NCBI RefSeq assembly: GCF_028656935.1 | Contig: NZ_JAMDGZ010000060.1 | Span: forward strand, 1-47,791 | Direction: 5' to 3' | DNA length: 47,791 bases | Source of the DNA: Pseudomonas rubra | GTDB lineage: Bacteria > Pseudomonadota > Gammaproteobacteria > Pseudomonadales > Pseudomonadaceae | Shown here: positions 41,534 through 47,791 of the stretch, piece after piece | Position numbering within the stretch: the first letter of the stretch is position 1 | How the letters are laid out: each line of letters starts with the position of its first letter | Program-made: the position numbers and the translations under genes | The notes under the pieces: generated by a model | Databases searched by the model: none | Seen by the model: the letters and a program-made list of their open reading frames with translations, nothing else | What the model was told of the DNA's origin: nothing

Positions 41534-41832
41534 TGGCTGGTTAGCGTAAACGGCACCCGCAGCGGGGCAACAGGACCGCCGCGCTGGCCGCATATTTCCT
41601 CGTGCACCAAATACTGCACCAGCATGCACGGCACTGGAGGCACATCGGCCAGAAATTGCCGCAGCTCGGTGGTCGAGCGCAGGCGCAAAACTTCGCCGTT
41701 CGCGTCGCACAAGGAATAGGGCCCGGTGTCGGTCAACACGCGCAACACGTTAAAGCCCCCTTCAAGTAACAGAACTTCAAGCTCATTGATATCGCGAGCG
41801 CTCGCCGACTTGATCAGCTGCTTCAGGTTCAT
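41527..41832 (-). CDS. DUF6482 family protein
   Basis: The 101-residue protein starts MNLKQLIKSASARDINELEV and contains RVLTDTGPYSLCDANGEVLR and LRSTTELRQFLADVPP. This looks like the DUF6482 family of small Pseudomonas proteins. It overlaps the DUF3833 stop as ATGA and the photolyase start. Function is unknown. Confidence 0.7.
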   Translation of the reverse strand: MNLKQLIKSASARDINELEVLLLEGGFNVLRVLTDTGPYSLCDANGEVLRLRSTTELRQFLADVPPVPCMLVQYLVHEEICGQRGGPVAPLRVPFTLTSQW

Positions 41833-42365
41833 GGTGTGCCCTCCGGCAAGCGGCGGAAGAACAAGGTTATCTGCCCAATCTCCACACCGAGTTTGCTCAT
41901 GCTCGAGCGGTTTAGGAGGGTGTCATCGTCCATCAGGTACATCCAGTCATCCAGGTCCACCTCCCAGTGCCGCCCATCAACAGGCAGGTCCAGGCGGTAG
42001 CGCCAGCGCAACGTATTACCCGCTACTTCACCGATGGCCTCGCCAATCACGTCACCAGCGGTGCCGCGCCAGCGACTGGGGCCGTCCGGGGTTAGGGTCC
42101 AGGTTCTCTGCTGGCGCGTACCGTCGCTGTACAGAAAATGCTCGTCGAGGATCAGTCGTTCGCCCTCGCGGCGGCTGTCGATACGCACATGGAAGCGCTT
42201 GACTACCTCCCCCGAGCGCTTTTGGAACATGCCCCAGGCCTGCACCGGCCGCGAGAAAAACTCCACCAGGTTGAGGCGTGGATGCTCCCCAGCGTAGCGC
42301 TCAACGCCGACGTTTCCGCAACTACCTAGTAGCAAGCAGCCGATCAACAGAAGCACTTTGTACAT
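41829..42365 (-). CDS. DUF3833 lipoprotein
   Basis: The 178-residue protein has a lipoprotein signal MYKVLLLIGCLLLGSCG (lipobox L-L-G-S-C), then the DUF3833 order VEFFSRPVQAWGMFQKRSGE, FHVRIDSRREGERLILDEHF and WTLTPDGPSRWRGTAGDVIG. It is likely anchored in the outer membrane or periplasm. It is a constant neighbour of chalcone-isomerase-like and photolyase genes in this cluster. Function is unknown. Confidence 0.85.
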   Translation of the reverse strand: MYKVLLLIGCLLLGSCGNVGVERYAGEHPRLNLVEFFSRPVQAWGMFQKRSGEVVKRFHVRIDSRREGERLILDEHFLYSDGTRQQRTWTLTPDGPSRWRGTAGDVIGEAIGEVAGNTLRWRYRLDLPVDGRHWEVDLDDWMYLMDDDTLLNRSSMSKLGVEIGQITLFFRRLPEGTP

Positions 42366-42368
42366 ATT

Positions 42369-42917
42369 TCAGTCTCCTCGGTCGCTCCCGGCCAGCCCGA
42401 GCAGGCGCTGGCGCAATTGTGGATCACGGGCCCGCGGATCAACCCAAATGGCGAAGAAAGCACGGGCGAAGGCCGGGTCGGTCACTTCAAGGCTGAGTTG
42501 GCCATCGACATAGAATCGGCAACCTTGCCCCGGTAGGTACAGACCGGTGATGCGCATGCCCGGGCGCACATCCACAAACGCTTCCTGCATCGCTTTTGAC
42601 CATCGCTTCACGGTTTCCCTCGCCATTGGACGGTCAGCTAGGCGCTGCATTTCATCAATGCTGGCCTGCACCAACGTTTCCCGGGTCAATGCCCGGTGGT
42701 AGATCAGCTCGAGGGCGAACGGCTCATTCCAGCTCCATGCAGCACCGGCGCTCCACAGGCGGGCGGTGTAAAGACGCAGGCCGAACCAGGTGAATTCGCC
42801 GCTGCCGACCACGCGCGCCTCTGAAAGCGAAGGCCTCCAGTCTGACAATGCAGGCTGTGTGATCGTCATAAGAAAGGCCAAGGCGAATAGGCTGAGTGCT
42901 GAGGTTCTGCTTGCCAT
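42369..42917 (-). CDS. Chalcone isomerase-like secreted protein
   Basis: The 182-residue protein has a signal peptide (SALSLFALAFLMTITQPALS). Then comes the chalcone-isomerase-like domain: VVGSGEFTWFGLRLYTARLW, ELIYHRALTRETLV and the C-terminal FYVDGQLSLEVTDPAFARAF. In bacteria this domain is fatty-acid-binding-like and rarely has isomerase activity. ATG 42917 is chosen at the signal peptide; the frame is open to 43001 across the light box. It is the first gene of the minus-strand photolyase operon. Confidence 0.8.
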   Translation of the reverse strand: MASRTSALSLFALAFLMTITQPALSDWRPSLSEARVVGSGEFTWFGLRLYTARLWSAGAAWSWNEPFALELIYHRALTRETLVQASIDEMQRLADRPMARETVKRWSKAMQEAFVDVRPGMRITGLYLPGQGCRFYVDGQLSLEVTDPAFARAFFAIWVDPRARDPQLRQRLLGLAGSDRGD

Positions 42918-42944
42918 GTGCGGGACACCGGGAAGAGGAAATAC

Positions 42945-42968
42945 TGTACAAGTATATTTTAATGTACA
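42945..42968. promoter_or_regulatory. LitR/PplR box 2: TGTACA-N12-TGTACA
   Basis: TGTACA at 42945-42950 and 42963-42968 are separated by exactly 12 bases, a perfect copy of the site form seen at 34826-34849. It lies between the divergent chalcone-isomerase-like and SDR genes, 28 bases before the former's start. An extra GTACAG lies at 42976. Confidence 0.75.
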
Positions 42969-43054
42969 GTTTTGAGTACAGATATCGAAGGTGATGATCA
43001 ATTTCGTATGACCCGGGGGTTAATACCGCGGCAACATCTTGCCGGGAGAGCAAT

Positions 43055-43824
43055 ATGACGCTGATCACCAATCTAGCTGTGGCAGCAAACACTCTTGTCT
43101 GCGGCGCCAGCGAAGGCATCGGTCTTGCGCTTTGCTCACAATTGCTAGCGCGTGATGACGTTAGGCAGGTGTTTGCTGTCTCGCGTCAGGCTAACCACTG
43201 CGCGGGTCTGGAGGCGTTGGCCCGGCAACATGGCCGGCGTTTGATACGCATCAATTGCGACGCCCGCTACGAAAAGTCGCTGGAGAAACTGACTCGTCAT
43301 ATCGGCGCAACTTGCGAGTGTTTGCATCTAGTGATCAGCACACTGGGCGTGCTGCACGACGCTCCAGCACGGGCGGAAAAAAACTTGCGCAGTTAGACTT
43401 AGCAAGCCTGCAGGCCAGTTTCGTCACCAACAGCTTTGCCCCCATCTTACTGCTTAAACACCTCTTCCCGCTGCTGCTGCATCAGCCTACGACCTTCGCC
43501 GCGCTTTCGGCGAGAGTCGGCTCAATCAGCGACAACCGTCTGGGTGGCTGGTACAGCTACCGGGCCAGCAAGGCGGCGCTCAACCAACTGTTGCGCACCG
43601 CCAGTATCGAACTGAAGCGGCTGAACCCCGCGTCGACGGTGCTGGCGCTACACCCCGGCACGACGGCTACCCGCCTTTCTCAACCGTTCCAGGCCAATGT
43701 ACCGCCAGACAAACTGTTCGCGCCTGCGTTTGCCGCGCAGTGCATCCTCGAACTAATCGCTCGGCACGGGCCAGCTCACAGCGGCACTTTCTGGGCATGG
43801 GACCATCAGCCGGTCGCCTGGTGA
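43055..43824 (+). pseudogene. SDR family gene split by a frameshift in a poly-A run
   Basis: Codons from ATG 43055 (GGGAGA upstream) give a 113-residue N-terminal half with the cofactor loop CGASEGIGLALC. It stops at 43396. The other half is in the next frame from about 43380: KKLAQLDLASLQASFVTN, then Y-x-x-x-K in YSYRASKAALNQL, to TGA 43824. The break is at A7 (43377-43383). One more A would restore AEKKLAQLDLAS. The intact protein would be about 256 residues. It is divergent from the photolyase operon across light box 2. It is either a recent mutation or a sequencing error in the homopolymer. Confidence 0.85.
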
Positions 43825-44008
43825 ACCTCCCTGCCTTTGTCACAGCAGAAAGCGTTGCATGAAACCTACCAGCATCCAGTTTGCCAACAGGGCCTGAAAT
43901 TAGAGTAGGAGCGCGATTTAGGTTGCAGTTATGACTATCAATCTCGCTCTAACGTTTCATCCAGCTTGGACCCGGAGCAGACAACTACAACCAAGCCTGG
44001 AGGGACCA

Positions 44009-44740
44009 TCAGATTACTTTCACGGCACGGCCGATGAATTGCACCGGTCCTGTGGGTTTGCCAGTCTTCGATCCAGTGGGACTTTCCAGCGTCAGTTCAA
44101 AGAGCTGGTTGGGCTCCAGCGGTGGCAGTTTATCTAGAGGGACAGAAAGTGTTTGTCCAGGTGTGACCAATCCAAGAGATACCGGTCCTTGCCAGCCGTC
44201 GGCTTTGGTCCAGAACTCAAGTGCTTTGTCGGCAGGGACTTGCGTGCCCCCCAAAGGTATCAGTTGGATTTCCCGTGGACTGCTCGCCTGAATCACCCAG
44301 CCGGGCGTCTGATTTTGTGGCGCCACCAGAACGACCAGGTAGGTGATCGGTTTCATCTGAGCGGTTTGGGTCAGGAGTGCGGTTGCGAGCAACAGCGATG
44401 CGACAAGACCTGTCGCCGCCAGCCCACGCCATAGTGCAAGACGGTTCCACCATGAGTTCGGCTGTGCGGCGGCCGTTGCTCGTGGTGCTTGTCGCTCAAT
44501 GCTGTTCACGCTGCGCTCGATACGCTCCCAGAGGCGTGGCGTAGGCGATTGCGCTTCAACCAGTTCAGTCAACGGGTATAAGCGCTGCTCCCAAGCATCT
44601 ACAGCGGATCGTAGTTCAGTGTCTTGGGCCAGACGCTTTTGTACTTCGATGCGCTGCTCGGCCTGCAGCGTGCCCAGAACATACTCACTGGCCAGCGCGT
44701 CGATGTCGTCCGGGCTTTCATCTTGAGGGGTCTCGGTCAT
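44009..44740 (-). CDS. RskA-like anti-sigma factor
   Basis: The 243-residue protein has an N-terminal zinc-less anti-sigma domain (DIDALASEYVLGTLQAEQRI), then WEQRLYPLTELV. One transmembrane helix follows near 106-126 (GLAATGLVASLLLATALL), then a periplasmic RskA domain (GGTQVPADKALEFWTKADGW, VSLGLVTPGQTLSVPLD). It holds the co-encoded sigma factor inactive at the membrane until a signal. ATG 44740 overlaps the sigma stop as ATGA. Confidence 0.85.
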   Translation of the reverse strand: MTETPQDESPDDIDALASEYVLGTLQAEQRIEVQKRLAQDTELRSAVDAWEQRLYPLTELVEAQSPTPRLWERIERSVNSIERQAPRATAAAQPNSWWNRLALWRGLAATGLVASLLLATALLTQTAQMKPITYLVVLVAPQNQTPGWVIQASSPREIQLIPLGGTQVPADKALEFWTKADGWQGPVSLGLVTPGQTLSVPLDKLPPLEPNQLFELTLESPTGSKTGKPTGPVQFIGRAVKVI

Positions 44741-45321
44741 CCCATGCACTCCCGCAATGCCACCAGACTGCGTTTGATCCAGGCTTTGACCGTCCCCAGT
44801 GGTGTACCCAGTTTCTGTGCGATTTGTGCATGCGAATAGCCGTCGACATACGCATGAAGTATGCAGGTGCGCCGCGCCGGCTCCAGTTGCTCAAGGCAGG
44901 TATAAATGCGCCCTGAATGGCCGTGATAATCGAAGGTTTGCGCAGTCTCTAGCGATGCCTCCATGGAGGCTGAAGCGTGCAACGCCGTTTCGCTCTGCTC
45001 ACTGACCTGTACTTCCCTGGCGCCATTACGCATGAAATTAAGCGCCAGGTGCCGCGTCACGCTGAAAATCCAGCCACGTGCTGAGCCTCTTGCCGGGTTG
45101 AAACTGGCGGCACGGGTCCAGATCCTGATAAAGGCATCGTGCACGATGTCTTCGGCCAGTACGTTGTCACGCGCAATGCGCCTGGCGACACCCAAAAGTC
45201 GAGGACTTTCCTGCTCATATAAATCCCGTAGTGCCTGCTGGTCGCCTCTGGCGCAGGCAATCAGGCAGGATTCATAGTCAAAACCGGGCTCGGGCAAGGA
45301 CAATTTTTCCGCTGTCAGCAA
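44737..45321 (-). CDS. ECF-type sigma-70 factor
   Basis: The 194-residue protein has region 2 (YEQESPRLLGVARRIARDNV; DIVHDAFIRIWTRAASFNP; ARGWIFSVTRHLALNFMR) and region 4 (LEQLEPARRTCILHAYVDGY; IAQKLGTPLGTVKAWIKRSL). It resembles SigK-type ECF factors paired with RskA. The start is a TTG at 45321 with no clear ribosome binding site, so the N-terminus is tentative. The DUF3455 gene upstream is a common neighbour and possible target. Confidence 0.85.
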   Translation of the reverse strand: MLTAEKLSLPEPGFDYESCLIACARGDQQALRDLYEQESPRLLGVARRIARDNVLAEDIVHDAFIRIWTRAASFNPARGSARGWIFSVTRHLALNFMRNGAREVQVSEQSETALHASASMEASLETAQTFDYHGHSGRIYTCLEQLEPARRTCILHAYVDGYSHAQIAQKLGTPLGTVKAWIKRSLVALRECMG

Positions 45322-45407
45322 GGGGTAGCCCCCAGCCGTATAGCTGGAGTTCGATCAGAGCAGCGTAGACGACTTTGTGCGCTGTCAGGCTGCTCTGAAT
45401 CGCTGGC

Positions 45408-45950
45408 TTAATTGGCTGTCCAGAAAATATAGTCAGCCTGATATTTGACCATCTCTTGTTTGCCCTTGTTTGCGGCGGAGCATTCGCTACTGGGGGCTAC
45501 GCCGCCTTTGACGGCCACCCGCTGGATATAGCTGACACCGTTCATCGCGCCTTTGCCTTCAGCTGGGTTGGCCTTGACCAACTGATAAGGGAGGTCACCG
45601 GTGCTTGAAGGGGCAACAGACAGTTGCGTCCCGGTGACTTTGGAGCCGTCTTTGGCTTGCCAGGTGGCAGGCGGTCCAAAGTAGGTGCCGATCTGTTTGC
45701 CGCTACGATCATTGAGCACCGCCTTGGGCCCGACAAACACCCATTCGGTCTGGCCGGCGGCGTTGGCTTTGTCGCGGCATTCATAAGTGATTTCGCCCAC
45801 GCCTACGGCTTCCAGTACGGTCTTGTGGCCGTCCGGAACCTTGATGCTGTCGGGCAGATTTGCCTGTCCATAGGCCGCAGGGATCATGAGTGACAAACAG
45901 GTGACAGCGAGCGTAGTACTGGTCATGCAGAGGAATCGTATGGCGTTCAT
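45408..45950 (-). CDS. Secreted DUF3455 protein
   Basis: The 180-residue protein has a Sec signal (LAVTCLSLMIPAAYGQA), then the DUF3455 order ANLPDSIKVPDGHKTVLEAV, GEITYECRDKAN, EWVFVGPKAVLNDRSGKQIG, YFGPPATWQAKDGSKVTG and YIQRVAVKGGVAPSSECSAA. It is an exported protein of unknown function seen beside ECF sigma/RskA pairs. Expression by that sigma factor is inference. Confidence 0.85.
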   Translation of the reverse strand: MNAIRFLCMTSTTLAVTCLSLMIPAAYGQANLPDSIKVPDGHKTVLEAVGVGEITYECRDKANAAGQTEWVFVGPKAVLNDRSGKQIGTYFGPPATWQAKDGSKVTGTQLSVAPSSTGDLPYQLVKANPAEGKGAMNGVSYIQRVAVKGGVAPSSECSAANKGKQEMVKYQADYIFWTAN

Positions 45951-46033
45951 GTAAGCCTCTCCAGAAGGATAATCAGCTCAGCAGCGCGATGGCTACTACC
46001 TGTACTACCCGCTGGAGGTCGATCTGGATGCAG
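45951..46033. other. Short intergenic with possible coding scar
   Basis: The plus strand can be read as RDGYYLYYPLEVDLDA near 45986-46033, which looks like protein but has no start. It may be the last trace of a lost gene. Confidence 0.2.
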
Positions 46034-46366
46034 TTACATTAGAAATATCAGTACAACTAACGCCGTAGAGCAAGTCCTTGATCGCTTGCCGGTGTGAGTG
46101 TCAGCTCTTGGATTGGGGGCAGCAGATTCTGACCGGATACAGGATCGCGTGGTCTTCACGTTTGCCCTCTCCAGTACCCCAATTTCCCGCTGCTGCAAAG
46201 CGGGCTTGAATATCTTGCCCACGGCAGTCAGTGGCAACGCTTCGAGGAATTCAATTCGTTTGGGAACTGCTGCCCGCTCGCTGATGTTGACCCAGACACC
46301 GCCAGCAATCAAAGCGCCGGCTTTAAGCAGGTCCCGCCGGCCAAACCGGGTTGAGGTGTACGACAT
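46034..46366 (-). pseudogene. Chimeric remnant: Tat signal joined to acyl-CoA ligase tail
   Basis: From ATG 46366 the frame reads a twin-arginine signal (FGRRDLLKAGALIAGGVWV). Without any mature oxidoreductase it continues ERAAVPKRIEFLEALPLTAV and GKIFKPALQQREI. That is the C-terminal small-domain signature of AMP-dependent acyl-CoA synthetases, including the catalytic Lys in TAVGKIFKP. A nonsense tail follows. Two unrelated gene ends have been fused by deletion near 46285. Confidence 0.6.
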
Positions 46367-46420
46367 GGCGGCAGCTCTAGGGGCACATTGCAATACGTCT
46401 CGCCGTCGCCCAGCCAGAGT

Positions 46421-47512
46421 TCAGATCTGGCGGGGCGACGCTGACAGGTGAGTCGAGCGGCCCTTGCTCAGGTGACTAAGCAATCGGGGCATCAGGTAAC
46501 AGGCGTCTGCACCCACGCCCCTGAGTGTTGCCGAAGCGAAGTTCCTTTGTTTAGGCAAGCCCACGAAGTACAGGCCTGGCACCTGGCTGGCCACACCGTT
46601 ATGCTGCAGCACACGCCCACTCCGGTCTGCGACCGGGAGGCCCGTCAGGAAATCTAGGTTTGGCTGGAAGCCCGTCGCAAAAATCAGCGCATCGACCTGA
46701 GTAGTGCTTCTGTCCGGCCAGACAACAGAATCGGGTAGCACTTGCTGGAACATGGCCCTGCGCTGGAATAGACCGGCGTTGAGAGCCTTCCGGTACTTAC
46801 CGGTATCGAGCACGGGCCTGCTCTGGTCACTCAACCATCGTGTTTGCTCCAGCTTGGTGAATTTCAGCCAGGTATGAAAATCGAGTCCGAGGATTCGCTG
46901 CGGGAAGAAACGGATTTTCTCGCGGGTTGCCAGCACTACCTCGGCGACGCCTGCAAGCTCATAAGCGATCTGGACAGCTGAGTTCGCGGCTCCAACCACT
47001 ACGACGCGCTGGCCAGTAAAGGGCTCTGGCGTTCGATATGCTGAGCTATGCAGACATGTCCCTGAGAAGCCCTCCAACCCAGGAACGCTGGGCGTGAACG
47101 GCCGGCTAAATCCTCCCGATGCTACGACCACAGAACGTGCGGTGAGGATCGCTCCGGTGTCGCAGCGAACCTCAAACACCTTTTCCTTCTGCGCTACGCC
47201 CACCACTCGGATGCCGCCCTGAAAAGGCAGTCGAAACTCGGCAGCATAGGCTTCCAGGTACTGCACCACCTCGTCTCGTAGCGGATAGCTCTTGGGGTCA
47301 CCAGGAAACGGCAGCCCTGGCAACGCCGAGTATTCCGCCGGGGAGAACAGCTGCAGGCTGTCGTAGTAGTTCCGCCAGTTCCCGCCAGGAGATGCCTGCT
47401 CATCCAAGATGAGGAATTCCAAGCCGCGCTGCTGCAAGTGCCAGCCAGTCGCCAAACCTGCTTGCCCACCACCGATGACAACCACATCCAAAGTACGACT
47501 CAATTCATTCAT
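46421..47512 (-). CDS. FAD/NAD(P)-dependent monooxygenase (ArsO-like)
   Basis: The 363-residue protein has FAD loop VVVIGGGQAGLATGWHL, the SPGGNWRNYYDSLQLFSPAE block, NADPH loop VVVVGAANSAVQIAYELAG and the terminal ATGFQPNLDFL FAD motif. Wording and size suit the flavoprotein monooxygenases (YdeN/CzcO/ArsO type) found beside arsR genes, where a role in metal or arsenical oxidation has been proposed. ATG 47512 is chosen for the short family N-terminus; ATG 47530 is an in-frame alternative. It follows the arsR remnant by 41 bases on the same strand. Confidence 0.75.
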   Translation of the reverse strand: MNELSRTLDVVVIGGGQAGLATGWHLQQRGLEFLILDEQASPGGNWRNYYDSLQLFSPAEYSALPGLPFPGDPKSYPLRDEVVQYLEAYAAEFRLPFQGGIRVVGVAQKEKVFEVRCDTGAILTARSVVVASGGFSRPFTPSVPGLEGFSGTCLHSSAYRTPEPFTGQRVVVVGAANSAVQIAYELAGVAEVVLATREKIRFFPQRILGLDFHTWLKFTKLEQTRWLSDQSRPVLDTGKYRKALNAGLFQRRAMFQQVLPDSVVWPDRSTTQVDALIFATGFQPNLDFLTGLPVADRSGRVLQHNGVASQVPGLYFVGLPKQRNFASATLRGVGADACYLMPRLLSHLSKGRSTHLSASPRQI

Positions 47513-47553
47513 ATGTGCACACTCATGCATATATCAGGAGAAAAAAAGCCACG

Positions 47554-47771
47554 CTACGGGCAGCACAGCGAAACCAGACCCTTGGTTCGCTGGAGGAGGC
47601 CCTCCAAACGCTCGACGATCGCCCCGCCATTCACTTCATAGAAAACCTGTCTGCCCACTTTGGTGGCTTTCACGATGTGAGCGTCGTGCAGCACCTGTAA
47701 GTGCCTTGAGATCACAGAGCGCTCCTGCGGCAAAGCTTTGGCGATTTCGCCGACATCCGCCCTCCCTAACT
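47554..47771 (-). pseudogene. arsR: ArsR-family repressor, 5' end cut by a transposon end
   Basis: The frame reads ADVGEIAKALPQERSVISRH, then LQVLHDAHIVKATKVGRQVF and YEVNGGAIVERLEGLL, ending SLCCP. This is the recognition helix and wing of an ArsR/SmtB repressor with a C-terminal Cys pair. Upstream of the GRADV codons the coding sequence ends at 47771, where a transposon-type terminal sequence begins and brings an in-frame TAA (47776-47778). No normal start is left, so this is a truncated gene. Confidence 0.7.
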
Positions 47772-47791
47772 GGGGTTATGCCGAGATAAAG
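47772..47791. mobile_element. Terminal inverted repeat of a Tn4651-type (Tn3-family) transposon, running off the window
   Basis: GGGGTTATGCCGAGATAAAG starts with the GGGG of Tn3-family ends and matches what I remember of Tn4651/Tn5041-type terminal repeats (GGGGTTATGCCGAGATAAG). It replaces the 5' part of arsR. Only 20 bases are visible, so the rest of the element must lie to the right. Confidence 0.6.

Noticed and set aside
43931..44137. 68-codon plus-strand frame after the SDR
   Set aside because: It overlaps the end of the anti-sigma gene antisense and has no ribosome binding site or motif.
1..47791. tRNA, rRNA or other structural RNA genes
   Set aside because: No cloverleaf, CCA-ended or conserved rRNA segments were recognised on reading. 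A dedicated RNA search was not possible.

Overview
The window looks like accessory and core-accessory chromosome (or large plasmid) DNA of a Pseudomonas, most likely near the P. putida / P. fluorescens groups. The reasons are an almost exact P. putida-type short LOV photoreceptor (PpSB2-like) with its light operon, Anr/FNR boxes in front of universal-stress genes, Tn4651/Tn4652-type transposon parts, and GC-rich codon use with ATGA-overlapping operons. All names rest on reading the translations; no database was searched.

Bases 1-13.9 kb are a graveyard of mobile and accessory DNA. They hold a DUF3800 gene, two orphan MbcA/ParS-type antitoxin modules, the tail of an ATP-grasp gene and the head of its small partner. 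These are cut by a truncated Tn4651-type recombinase (tnpS) with its recombination site and the head of tnpT, which is itself cut by a chimeric fic gene. A full-length fic copy lies inverted 1.7 kb further on, and small ORFs and hairpins sit between the two copies. Next come an Xre regulator with a clear operator, an unrecognised 178-codon ORF, and decayed metal-transport genes (rcnA-like, yqaA-like, a YHYH peptide, a 5'-truncated chrA).

Bases 14.3-20.6 kb are a tightly overlapping seven-gene operon: a thermostable-hemolysin-family protein, an AMP-dependent acyl ligase, a haem-oxygenase-like putative diiron oxidase, an SDR reductase, a secreted TPR protein, and a two-component pair. It reads as a self-regulated pathway that activates and oxidatively modifies an acyl substrate. 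I judge it the best candidate here for an undescribed system.

Bases 20.7-31.2 kb are a low-oxygen stress island. Five Anr/FNR-type boxes precede two paralogous GNAT acetyltransferases, two tandem universal stress proteins and a Zn alcohol dehydrogenase. An Hsp20-like protein, a [4Fe-4S]-cysteine FNR paralogue and an MgtC/DUF4010 membrane protein follow. A beta-CASP metallo-beta-lactamase gene has lost its N-terminal part. The island ends with a BigR-type persulfide-sensor gene and two YeeE/YedE half-transporters.

Bases 31.4-32.6 kb are a complete IS3-family element, with a methyltransferase remnant beyond it. Bases 33.3-43.8 kb are a light-responsive region. A LitR/CarH-like MerR regulator is divergent from the LOV protein. 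They are followed by an NTF2-like/SDR/amine oxidase/DUF1365/cyclopropane synthase/DUF2878 operon, and by an opposing operon with a chalcone-isomerase-like protein, a DUF3833 lipoprotein, DUF6482, an FeS-BCP (6-4) photolyase and DUF2256. Two TGTA-N12-type boxes, the likely regulator sites, precede the two operons. The last SDR gene is frameshifted in a poly-A run.

Bases 44-47.8 kb hold an ECF sigma/anti-sigma pair, a secreted DUF3455 protein, a chimeric Tat-signal/ligase remnant, an ArsO-like FAD monooxygenase and an arsR gene. The arsR gene is cut at the right edge by what looks like the terminal repeat of a Tn4651-type transposon.
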